Assembly: GCF_001439685.1 (NCBI RefSeq)
Contig: NZ_JYLH01000010.1
Location: 124,001 to 188,000 of the forward strand
Direction: 5' to 3'
DNA length: 64,000 nucleotides
Origin: Pseudomonas libanensis
Lineage (GTDB): Bacteria > Pseudomonadota > Gammaproteobacteria > Pseudomonadales > Pseudomonadaceae
Positions 25,401-32,832 of this stretch are shown here, piece after piece (positions within the stretch are counted from its first letter, which is position 1; each line of letters begins with the position of its first letter). A program made the translations under genes and the position numbers. Under the pieces are notes generated by a model. The model made no database searches. It had not been told where the DNA came from and worked only from the letters and a program-made list of their open reading frames with translations.

Positions 25401-27191
25401 CGGCCGTGTGCTCGTGGTCGGGGTGTCCATCGGGCTGCCGCCGCGCATCGCCTCGGAGGGGCGCAGCACCCGCTCCCATTCGCCCTCGGCATTCAGGCGT
25501 ACGGGCAGTGAGCCGGTGCTGGCATGCGGGTTCAACGGGTCGATGATGGCCCAGGTACCGCCGCCGTTCACGTCCACTTCATAACGCACGTAAAACACGG
25601 CGTCCTTGAGCTTGATCAGGGTTGAAGGGTTGGCATTGATGCGGTAGATCTGTTCAAAACGTCCGCCTTCGGTCATCGCCGTGGCGCCGTCCAGCCCTTG
25701 CAGGCGCCGCCAGCTCGACGGTATTTGCCCCAGGCCGTCGCCGGGCAGTTGGGGCAGTGTGGGTGGCGCCGGCACGGCAGGACTTGCAGGTTCGGCAGTC
25801 TCGGGGTTCAACGCCTCGTCGTACTTGGCCATCTCGGCCGCTTCCGCCGCGTCGACGTCGGCACCCACTTCGGCGATGGGCCCGGGCCCATGCAGTGCTG
25901 CCAGGTTGAACAGGGTGTCGATCGCACTGAACACCGAACCGGTCACCCCGGCCTTGCGCTCGGCACTGGTTCGGCCATTGACCGCCTGGTCGATGTTCAG
26001 GGCCAGGTTAGCGATGCTGGCACCCAGCACCGGCAAGGCTACCGGCCAACCGATGACGGCCAGCGGCCCGAATATCTTGAGGCCGGCACTCAGGTAACCG
26101 ATCCAGATTTTTTTGCTCAGTTGCGCATTGGTGGTCAGCAACTGCTCGGCTTCGTCATACATCGCTGCGCGGGTGCGGTCCCGCAACCAACCGAAGGCGT
26201 CCGTGGTGACCGCCTGGTTCTTCTGGTTGATCATGTGATGATCCGACTTGCCCCAGGTTTGCACCAGGCGATTCATCAGGTCACTGATGTCGTCGGTCAT
26301 GGCCTCGCGGTCAGTCAGGGAGAAGTGGCAGAGGAACAGGTCACGGGTCTTTTTGTCGTCCATGATCCCGAGCATCCACCAGTGCAATTGCGCGGCGGTC
26401 TCGAACACTTTGAAGGTTTGCTGATCACCCGGCACATAGAGTACTTGTCGCCCGGCTGCGTCAGTGATGCGCAACAGGTTGGTGGCGACATGGCCGTCCA
26501 GGTCGAGGGCGGCGACCTGTGCATCGGGGCCTGGCGCCACGTCGGTTTGCAACATGGCCAGGCTGACCGGCCAGCTCAGGTGCGGGGCCACGGCAGTGAT
26601 GCAAGTGTGGAAGTCTTCGGCGCTCAGATGCTTGAGTTCGAGGGCTTGTACCGCCTTGCTGAGGAAATTGCATTTGGCTTGGGTGCGGAAGGCGTCGGCG
26701 TGGTCCCGCCAGAAGCTGTCGAGTTTATCGCGGTAGAGGTCACTGAACTTGAGGGCCCAGAAGTCCTTGAGCACTTCGTTGGCATGCAGGCGCACTTCAT
26801 TGGTTTGATTGAAGTCGCCGTATTCCGGACCTTTGGTGTAGAAACCGCCGTACAGGTCCAGCAGGTCTGCGTTGTCGTAATCGGTGGCGCGGAACCGATG
26901 AATCACCAACTCGGTCAGGGTCGTCGATTCGTAGGGTTTTTCCAGGACATGTTCCCAGCCGGTAAAGGTCAGCGAACTGCTTTGGGCAGCCTTGAAGCGG
27001 TGGTAATAGACTTCGTCCGGGTCAAGGCTCTCGACCCCGTGTTTTTTCAATATGCCGCGGGCGGTTTCGTGAGCCGTATCGTGCAGGCTGGGGCAAGCCT
27101 GGATCACGCGTCCGGCCAGGGCCTTGAGGGCTGCCTTGTCGGCGGCGTTGGGCAGGGTGCGGGTTTCGCTCGGACTCATGGGAGTGCTCAT
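22467..27191 (-). CDS. Giant dermonecrotic-toxin-like protein with tandem effector modules
   Basis: This 1574-residue protein has an N-terminal domain (about 1-450) resembling DUF6543/dermonecrotic-toxin N-termini, including a hydrophobic hairpin at 362-432 suited to membrane insertion. Two tandem copies of one module follow. Each has a beta-rich segment (492-585; 1067-1158), a ChaN/PMT-C2-like domain (about 700-880; 1255-1445) and a C-terminal tail (935-1015; 1490-1572). Copy 2 has GEAH (1276-1279), CEH (1305-1307) and NTH (1424-1426). Copy 1 has AESP, LHR and AQN in their place and looks catalytically dead. There is no signal peptide or RTX repeat, so the secretion route is unknown. The ATG at 27191 sits right on its SD; an ATG at 27179 may be the real start. 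Confidence 0.85.
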   Translation of the reverse strand: MSTPMSPSETRTLPNAADKAALKALAGRVIQACPSLHDTAHETARGILKKHGVESLDPDEVYYHRFKAAQSSSLTFTGWEHVLEKPYESTTLTELVIHRFRATDYDNADLLDLYGGFYTKGPEYGDFNQTNEVRLHANEVLKDFWALKFSDLYRDKLDSFWRDHADAFRTQAKCNFLSKAVQALELKHLSAEDFHTCITAVAPHLSWPVSLAMLQTDVAPGPDAQVAALDLDGHVATNLLRITDAAGRQVLYVPGDQQTFKVFETAAQLHWWMLGIMDDKKTRDLFLCHFSLTDREAMTDDISDLMNRLVQTWGKSDHHMINQKNQAVTTDAFGWLRDRTRAAMYDEAEQLLTTNAQLSKKIWIGYLSAGLKIFGPLAVIGWPVALPVLGASIANLALNIDQAVNGRTSAERKAGVTGSVFSAIDTLFNLAALHGPGPIAEVGADVDAAEAAEMAKYDEALNPETAEPASPAVPAPPTLPQLPGDGLGQIPSSWRRLQGLDGATAMTEGGRFEQIYRINANPSTLIKLKDAVFYVRYEVDVNGGGTWAIIDPLNPHASTGSLPVRLNAEGEWERVLRPSEAMRGGSPMDTPTTSTRPPLASDYRRPSAYGEPGFTNPSSSLPTPFDLKNQSSFDIGLAMSGGPDYIKPIITPTGEAGSFSTSDYFINPMRAKILSSARNFFSRPFFASALPERPALPAITPGMNPEQLIEKSLANAEGLVIAESPNRVASTYLLIKQMPNLAKQGVKTLYLHRFYNDLHQLDLDTFARSGVMPDRLGKYLRELDPTNMGRFNTLELLHAARDNHIRIQASECLANYLPKGSAVDVQMSKNFITSEILRLDQAKNGVGKWVVLTGAQNTNTFRGVAGISEINGGTSLRITEELGGEGSQIKIAYGPKVNNLSTFDQVKPPLNALDTDLSLQVPMRESEQIHPYIFEQRDLERVLSSPGDCVMQQTRDELTLIHRNRLNNLVRNRIQHSDAGYFIDRDAFPRLNGAVYKTLPELRGALRANGLTLKGLPPAKTLVPAIELERPAVQAAVETTVESGAALAPSAIPTGAVEASLRPEIPPSWEANEILEGRNPVSEPGRDQGIYRLESNPAAAILLNDTPYYVQYINDVNDGGHWAIINPENPFSFSEAIPVRVNAQGEWEVLPRPGLKGGAGQLLNRVPGRRPAPTVQSPATAYEIPPDSRPPLENAAAGPGTAKYALSDEGVNLFDNGADPYAPFKSRRQQLFKDAVAFLRRFRAANRPPIPSVPAKAPTATWLEALLEDGRGIVVGEAHSGVGSKQLLIEHMELLAQKNVKTLYCEHLLRDFHQAALDSFFESGEMPETLRRYLQSLDNGMGTDPLGQYNFMELIKAARARKIRIQAIDCLASYRTDGFIPAVTDSQIARGAQRHALMNYYASTVIRADQAAQGAHKWVALVGNTHVSSYKGVPGLSELEEVHGLRVEDVAPGQSQGIIPDPGIPASGEEGAVKSDLLFQSQIPRKPATAAELDALLQRCGTFTVDSSSVSPILKHRSKLGELVSTDIRNQNGYFFIERPNWPSVSGKRFDSLKALFAALEDMGMVMVGKPAPL

Positions 27192-27267
27192 CCTTCAAAA
27201 GTGAAGGGCGAGATTCCCCCAGGCCGGCGTGGGGAGGGCGCTACATAGTTAGGCTAAGGGGCCGTGC

Positions 27268-27972
27268 TCAGCGCCGTGCGATATCCGAAAAGTAGAACTT
27301 GTCCAACGTATGGCGCGACTCGGTGTACTCGAACTGCCGCCCGTCCTGCAAGAACGTCTGGTTACTCACCACGATTACATGACTTTGCCCGTCAAGGTCC
27401 AGGTGCGCCTGGTCATCCTTGCTGCGCGGCAGTGCCTCGATGGTGCGCTGTGCATAGCTGATCTGCAGCTGCAACGTCTGCTCGATAAACGCATAGATCG
27501 ACTGTTCGGCGATCTCGCGGTCCAGGCCGGGAATCAGCTCGGCGATGAAATGGTTGATGTCGAGGATCACCCTTTTGCCGCCGATGCGTCGTACCCGCTT
27601 GATACGGGTGATCAGCGTGCCTGGCTCGGCCTCGAAGTGTTGCAGCAGTGGCCCTTCCAATGGGAGCTGGGTGAATTCAACCACCTCGGTGCGTACGTCA
27701 TTGCCCAGGTCGGCGTGGGTCTCATGGAAGCTGACGATACCGCCCAGCTGGAACTCGATCGGGTTGGGCGACAACACAAAGGTGCCCTTGCCATGGATCT
27801 TTTGGGCAAAGCCACGTTCCTGCAACTGCTCGATGGCGCGTCGCACGGTACCGCGGCTGGCTTGGTAGGCGTCCATCAGCTCGGTTTCGGAGGGCAGGCG
27901 CGTACCGCGTTGCAGGCGTTCGGTGGTGATGCTGGCAAGCAGATCCGTGTAGATCTGGTTGTATTTGCTCAT
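27268..27972 (-). CDS. treR: Trehalose operon repressor, GntR family
   Basis: The 234-residue protein has an N-terminal GntR winged helix-turn-helix (LPSETELMDAYQASRGTVRRAIEQLQERGFAQKIHGKGTFV) and a UTRA effector domain that in this family binds trehalose-6-phosphate. It diverges from the trehalose PTS gene at 28210. The 237-base gap between them has two identical operators. Binding there would repress the operon until trehalose-6-phosphate accumulates. Confidence 0.92.
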   Translation of the reverse strand: MSKYNQIYTDLLASITTERLQRGTRLPSETELMDAYQASRGTVRRAIEQLQERGFAQKIHGKGTFVLSPNPIEFQLGGIVSFHETHADLGNDVRTEVVEFTQLPLEGPLLQHFEAEPGTLITRIKRVRRIGGKRVILDINHFIAELIPGLDREIAEQSIYAFIEQTLQLQISYAQRTIEALPRSKDDQAHLDLDGQSHVIVVSNQTFLQDGRQFEYTESRHTLDKFYFSDIARR

Positions 27973-28102
27973 GAGATGGCTCTATGCCCGGCTTGCATTC
28001 AAGGCAGGAACCTTAGTGGCAGAGGTGGGGTTTGTCCATTGGGCAACCCTATAGCCAGGGGAAAAATCTGACGGGAAGTTCGCGTTAATAAACAAAAGTG
28101 TA

Positions 28103-28144
28103 ACTCGTACAGACGAGTTGTTGATTTAACTCGTACAGACGAGT
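28103..28144. promoter_or_regulatory. Twin TreR operators
   Basis: Two identical 16-base palindromes ACTCGTACAGACGAGT lie at 28103-28118 and 28129-28144, 26 bases centre to centre. Both arms (ACTCGT/ACGAGT) are perfect. Position between treR and the trehalose PTS genes makes TreR the obvious ligand. The 26-base spacing puts the sites on similar faces of the helix, so cooperative binding is possible. Confidence 0.85.
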
Positions 28145-28209
28145 ACTTTTGCCCTCGGCGTGCTGCCAACGACTGCCACCCATAAAAACAATCACAGTGG
28201 AAAACGAGC

Positions 28210-29652
28210 ATGAGCCACGACTATCCGACTATCGCCCGCGAGATTCTCGAAAACCTCGGTGGGCGCGACAATCTTGAGCAAGCTGCCCATTGCGTGACCC
28301 GCCTGCGCCTGGCGCTCAAGGACCCGAGCCTGGTCAACAGCAGTGCGTTGAACCAGGTCGACCTGGTCAAGGGATCGTTCTTTACCGGCGGCCTGTTCCA
28401 GGTGGTGATTGGCCCCGGCGAAGTAGAAAGGGTCTATGCCGCCTTGCGTGAAGTCACCGGTCTTGCGGCATCGACCATCGCCGATGTAAAGCAGAAAGGC
28501 GCCGACAAGACCAACGCCATGCAGCGCCTGGTGCGCGTGTTCTCCGACGTGTTCATGCCGATCCTGCCCGCGCTGATCATTGCCGGCCTGCTCATGGGCA
28601 TCAACAACCTGATGGGCGCCAAGGGCATGTTCATCGAGGGCCAGACGCTGCTGGAGGCCTATCCGAACCTGGACGGCCTGTGGAGTCTGATCAACCTGAT
28701 GGCCAATACCTCCTTCGTGTTCCTGCCGGCACTGGTGGGCTGGTCGGCGGCCAAGCGCTTCGGTGGCAGTGAAATCCTCGGCATCGTGCTCGGCCTGATG
28801 CTGGTACACCCCGATCTGCTCAATGCCTGGAACTACGGCAAGGCTGTTGCCGGCCTCGACGGGCAGAGCCTGCCGTATTTCGATATTTTCGGCTGGTTCC
28901 AGATCGAGAAGGTCGGGTATCAGGGGCAGATCCTGCCGATCCTGCTCGCGGCCTATGTGATGAGCGTCATCGAGAAGTGGTTGCGCGCGCGGGTGCCCAA
29001 TGCGATCCAGCTGCTGGTCGTGCCGATCACCACCATCGTCGTCACCGGTGTGCTGGCCCTGGCAATCATCGGCCCGGTTACCCGTCACCTCGGCATCCTC
29101 ATCACCGAAGGCGTCGTCACCTTGTTCGACCTGGCGCCGATGCTCGGCGGCGCGATCTTCGGCCTGCTCTATGCGCCGCTGGTGATCACCGGTATGCACC
29201 ACATGTTCCTGGCCGTCGACCTGCAGCTTATCTCCACCCAGGGCGGCACCTTTATCTGGCCGATGATTGTCATGTCCAACCTGGCCCAGGGCAGCGCCGC
29301 CCTCGGGGTGTTCTACATGACCCGCAATGCGCGGGACAAAAGCATGGCCTCGACCTCGGCGATTTCCGCCTATTTCGGCATCACCGAGCCGGCGATGTTC
29401 GGGGTGAACCTGCGCTTCAAATTTCCATTCTATGCCGCCCTGCTGGGTTCGGCGCTGGGCAGTATTTTCCTGTCGCTGAACAAGGTCACCGCCTCGGCCA
29501 TCGGCGTTGGAGGCTTGCCCGGGTTCATCTCGATCGTTCCGCAGTACATCCCGGTGTTTGTGATCGGCATGGCCGTCGCGATCGTCGTGCCCTTTGTACT
29601 GACCTGTGTGTTGAGCATGAAGATTGTCCGGCCTGGGTATCGGGTCGCCTGA
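28210..29652 (+). CDS. treB: Trehalose-specific PTS enzyme IIBC
   Basis: The 480-residue inner-membrane permease imports trehalose and phosphorylates it to trehalose-6-phosphate. The N-terminal EIIB domain has the phosphorylated Cys28 in AAHCVTRLRL. The EIIC domain has about ten membrane segments, with MHHMFLAVDLQL and the ITEPAMFGVNL motif. There is no EIIA domain; that function comes from the EIIA-HPr-EI fusion at 32833. The gene is first in the tre operon, behind the twin TreR operators. Confidence 0.94.
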   Translation: MSHDYPTIAREILENLGGRDNLEQAAHCVTRLRLALKDPSLVNSSALNQVDLVKGSFFTGGLFQVVIGPGEVERVYAALREVTGLAASTIADVKQKGADKTNAMQRLVRVFSDVFMPILPALIIAGLLMGINNLMGAKGMFIEGQTLLEAYPNLDGLWSLINLMANTSFVFLPALVGWSAAKRFGGSEILGIVLGLMLVHPDLLNAWNYGKAVAGLDGQSLPYFDIFGWFQIEKVGYQGQILPILLAAYVMSVIEKWLRARVPNAIQLLVVPITTIVVTGVLALAIIGPVTRHLGILITEGVVTLFDLAPMLGGAIFGLLYAPLVITGMHHMFLAVDLQLISTQGGTFIWPMIVMSNLAQGSAALGVFYMTRNARDKSMASTSAISAYFGITEPAMFGVNLRFKFPFYAALLGSALGSIFLSLNKVTASAIGVGGLPGFISIVPQYIPVFVIGMAVAIVVPFVLTCVLSMKIVRPGYRVA

Positions 29653-29659
29653 TCCACCG

Positions 29660-29731
29660 CCATCGGGGGCAACCCCCCCTCCCGCAAGGGAATGCATTTC
29701 AAATGTGGGAGGGGGCTTGCCCCCGATGAGG
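29660..29731. repeat. Inverted REP-type pair inside the tre operon
   Basis: CCATCGGGGGCAACCCCCCC at the left and GAGGGGGCTTGCCCCCGATG at the right form the pair. The left copy has one changed base (GCAAC for GCAAG), so its inner hairpin is imperfect. It sits between treB and the phosphotrehalase gene and may affect relative transcript stability. Confidence 0.8.
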
Positions 29732-29771
29732 CCCTCAAAGCCAGCACACAATTAATTGAAGGAACCCCACC

Positions 29772-31418
29772 ATGCAAAACTGGCAACACTCGGTGATCTA
29801 CCAGATCTACCCCAAAAGCTTCCATAGCCACGCGGGTAACGCCACCGGTGACCTGCTGGGCATCGTGGACAAGCTCGACTACCTGAAATGGCTGGGTGTG
29901 GATTGCCTGTGGATCACCCCGTTCCTGCGCTCGCCGCAACGCGACAACGGCTACGACATCAGCGACTACTACGCCATCGATCCCAGCTACGGGACCATGG
30001 CCGACTGCGACCTGTTGATCAGCGAGGCGGCCAAGCGTGGCATCAAGCTGATGCTAGATATCGTGGTCAACCACACCTCCATCGAGCACGAGTGGTTCCA
30101 GCAGGCGCGCAGTAGCCTCGACAACCCCTACCGCGACTTCTACATCTGGCGCGACCAACCGAACAACTGGGAATCCAAGTTCGGCGGCTCGGCCTGGGAA
30201 TACGAAGCGCAGACCGGCCAGTACTACCTGCACCTGTTCGACCATACCCAGGCCGACCTCAATTGGGACAACCCCAAGGTGCGCGCCGAAGTGTTCAAAC
30301 TGATGCGCTTCTGGCGTGACAAGGGCGTGGGCGGTTTCCGCCTGGATGTGATCAACCTGATCTCCAAGCCCGCCGACTTCCCCGAAGACAACAGCGACGG
30401 TCGCCGCTTCTACACCGACGGCCCGAATGTGCACGCATATCTGCAGCAAATGCACCGCGAAGTCTTCGAAGGCCATGACCTGATCAATGTCGGCGAGATG
30501 TCGTCCACCAGCCTGGAACACTGCATTCGCTACTCGAATCCGGCTTCGAAAGAACTGTCGATGACCTTCAATTTCCATCACCTGAAAGTCGATTACCCCA
30601 ACCTGCAGAAGTGGGTGAAGGCCGACTTCGATTTTCTGCAACTCAAGCAGATTTTCTCCGACTGGCAACTGGGCATGCAGGCCGGTGGCGGTTGGAACGC
30701 GCTGTTCTGGTGTAACCACGACCAGCCGCGGGTGGTCTCGCGCTTTGGTGACGACGGCGAATACCGCGTGGTCTCGGCCAAGATGCTCGCCACGGCGCTG
30801 CACTTCCTCCAGGGCACGCCGTATGTGTACCAGGGCGAAGAACTGGGCATGACCAATCCTGGCTTCGACAAGATCGAACAGTACCGCGATGTGGAAACCC
30901 TGAACATCTTCCGCCTCAAGCGTGATGCCGGGGAGTCCGAGGCGTCGAGCATGGCGGCGATCATGCAGAAATCCCGCGACAACGGTCGCACGCCGATGCA
31001 GTGGAGCAGCCAGGCCAATGCCGGTTTCAGCCGTGGCGAGCCCTGGATTGGCGTTGCGGCCAACGCTGCGCAGATCAACGTTGAAAACCAGCTGGATGAC
31101 CCGGATTCGGTGCTGCATCACTACCGCGCCCTGATCGCCCTGCGGCGCCGCGAACCGCTGATCCAGGAAGGCATTTACCGCCCACTGCTGCAAGACCATC
31201 GCCAGGTCTGGGCGTACCTGCGCGAAGGCCATGGCGAGCGCCTGCTGGTGCTCAACAACTTCTACGGCACGCCGTGCGAAATCCAGCTGCCCGACCAGGT
31301 GATCAATCCGTCGAGCGCGCAGCGGCTGCTCATCAGCAATTACCCCGATTGCCCGGCGCGCACGAGCACGGTGGTGTTGCGCCCCTATGAATCGTTTGTG
31401 CTGCACCTGACGGACTGA
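29772..31418 (+). CDS. treC: Trehalose-6-phosphate hydrolase (phosphotrehalase)
   Basis: This 548-residue GH13 enzyme splits trehalose-6-phosphate into glucose and glucose-6-phosphate in the cytoplasm. The start MQNWQHSVIYQIYPKSF, the conserved DIVVNHTS, nucleophile Asp in GFRLDVINL, acid Glu in NVGEM and the CNHDQPRVVSRFG region with the third Asp are all present. AAGGAACC precedes the ATG. It follows treB by 119 bases, with a REP pair in the gap. Pseudomonas annotations often call this gene treA. Confidence 0.95.
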   Translation: MQNWQHSVIYQIYPKSFHSHAGNATGDLLGIVDKLDYLKWLGVDCLWITPFLRSPQRDNGYDISDYYAIDPSYGTMADCDLLISEAAKRGIKLMLDIVVNHTSIEHEWFQQARSSLDNPYRDFYIWRDQPNNWESKFGGSAWEYEAQTGQYYLHLFDHTQADLNWDNPKVRAEVFKLMRFWRDKGVGGFRLDVINLISKPADFPEDNSDGRRFYTDGPNVHAYLQQMHREVFEGHDLINVGEMSSTSLEHCIRYSNPASKELSMTFNFHHLKVDYPNLQKWVKADFDFLQLKQIFSDWQLGMQAGGGWNALFWCNHDQPRVVSRFGDDGEYRVVSAKMLATALHFLQGTPYVYQGEELGMTNPGFDKIEQYRDVETLNIFRLKRDAGESEASSMAAIMQKSRDNGRTPMQWSSQANAGFSRGEPWIGVAANAAQINVENQLDDPDSVLHHYRALIALRRREPLIQEGIYRPLLQDHRQVWAYLREGHGERLLVLNNFYGTPCEIQLPDQVINPSSAQRLLISNYPDCPARTSTVVLRPYESFVLHLTD

Positions 31419-31425
31419 ATGCCCC

Positions 31426-31453
31426 TGTAGGAGAGAGCAAGCTCGCTCCTACA
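31426..31453. repeat. Short inverted repeat TGTAGGAG...CTCCTACA
   Basis: TGTAGGAG and CTCCTACA flank GAGCAAGCTCG, a compact palindromic element common in intergenic DNA of fluorescent pseudomonads. It lies between treC and the porin gene; no T run follows. Confidence 0.7.
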
Positions 31454-31509
31454 AGTGATCGCGTCACGCAACAAAGTAAGAAAAAACAATAAAAATAAAG
31501 GAGCGTTTC

Positions 31510-32730
31510 ATGAAAACAACAATAAAACTGGGCCTTATTGCGTCGTGCCTCGCGGTGCCGTTTGGCGCCCAGGCCCTGGAGTTCGCCGGTTACTTGCGCA
31601 GCGGCGCGGGCACGGCAACGGGCAGTGGCAAGCAGCAATGTTTCCAACTGCCGGGGGCGCAAACCAAATACCGCTTGGGTAACGAATGCGAGCAATATGC
31701 CGAACTGGAACTGCGCCAGGACCTGCTGACCCTCGACGACGGCTCGGTGCTCAGCGTGGATGCCATGGCGTCCCTCTACAACAAGTACGACCGCGCCCTG
31801 AAGTTCCAGGGTGAAAACAACGGCTCGGCGCGCATGCCGCAGATGTATGCGCAATGGTCCAACCTGCCCAGCCTCAACGGTGGTTCGCTGTGGGCCGGGC
31901 GGCGTTACTACAAACGTAACGACATCCATATCTCCGACTTCTACTACTGGAACCAGAGCGCCACCGGTGGCGGGATCGAGGACGTGCTGATCGGCGGCTT
32001 GAAATACAGCTACGCCCTGTCGCGCAAAGACAACCTGTACCAGAAGGAATACGCCACCCGCCACGACTTCAACGTAGCAGGTTTCAATACCAACCCGGGC
32101 GGCGAGTTGGAGCTTGGCCTGAGTTATATCGCCAAGGCCGGTGGGCGTGATACCAACAGCGGTTGGGCGCTGACCGCGCAGCATGTGCAAACCCCGTTCC
32201 TGGGCGGCAAGAACAAGTTTGCCTTGCAGTACGGCGAAGGCCCAGGCACCGGGTTGGGCTACACCGGCAATACCCGGTTGGACAAGAGCAGCAAAAGCTA
32301 CCGTGCCGTGGAGTTCTTTGACTGGCAGATGACCCCGCGTTTCGGCGGGCAAGTCCAGGCGGTGTACCAGAAGGATGTACGCCCGGGGCGTCAGGACCAG
32401 AACTGGATGTCCCTGGGTGTACGCCCGGCGTATGCCATCAGCGAGCAATTCAAGCTGGTCGCTGAACTGGGTCACGATCAGGTCGAGGCCACCGGCGGCA
32501 CACGCAAGCTGAGCAAATTCACGTTCGCGCCGACCTGGTCGCCCAAAGGCCCGGAATTCTGGGCGCGGCCGGAAGTGCGGTTGTACTACACCTATGCCAG
32601 CTGGAACCAGGCGGCCAAGCGCGCAGCGAATGAACTCGCGGCGGGCTCGGCGTTATCCGATACCGGTGCCTATGGCACGGCACGGCACGGGTCGAACGTC
32701 GGTGTGCAGGTCGAATATTGGTGGAAGTAA
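31510..32730 (+). CDS. LamB-type carbohydrate porin
   Basis: The 406-residue outer-membrane protein has a signal peptide cleaved after FGAQA. The mature part has the maltoporin-like pattern FAGYLRSGAG at the start, RYYKRNDIHISDFYYWN in the middle, alternating beta strands and an aromatic C-terminal VQVEYWWK needed for BAM insertion. It is probably the trehalose (or general alpha-glucoside) channel for this operon. The ATG at 31510 follows AAAGGAGCG. Naming it lamB would overstate what can be seen. Confidence 0.9.
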   Translation: MKTTIKLGLIASCLAVPFGAQALEFAGYLRSGAGTATGSGKQQCFQLPGAQTKYRLGNECEQYAELELRQDLLTLDDGSVLSVDAMASLYNKYDRALKFQGENNGSARMPQMYAQWSNLPSLNGGSLWAGRRYYKRNDIHISDFYYWNQSATGGGIEDVLIGGLKYSYALSRKDNLYQKEYATRHDFNVAGFNTNPGGELELGLSYIAKAGGRDTNSGWALTAQHVQTPFLGGKNKFALQYGEGPGTGLGYTGNTRLDKSSKSYRAVEFFDWQMTPRFGGQVQAVYQKDVRPGRQDQNWMSLGVRPAYAISEQFKLVAELGHDQVEATGGTRKLSKFTFAPTWSPKGPEFWARPEVRLYYTYASWNQAAKRAANELAAGSALSDTGAYGTARHGSNVGVQVEYWWK

Positions 32731-32832
32731 TCCGGTAGGTGTACGCGGGCCCGCTCCCACCTTAGGTCTTCGTCATCCTCAACCTTGCATCGACTCAATG
32801 ATTTTTAAAGAACAACACAAACAGGTGAAGTC

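Noticed and set aside
25698..27248. A 516-codon plus-strand frame within the toxin gene
   Set aside because: Codon use and composition fit the complement of the toxin frame; no start signal, domain or neighbour supports it.
16513..28209. Active transposon carrying the aminoglycoside kinase gene
   Set aside because: No transposase, terminal inverted repeats or target duplications were seen around 21665-22435.
28192..29751. A 519-codon minus-strand frame opposite treB
   Set aside because: Composition of a shadow frame (HQD-rich), and it would run through the REP pair after treB.
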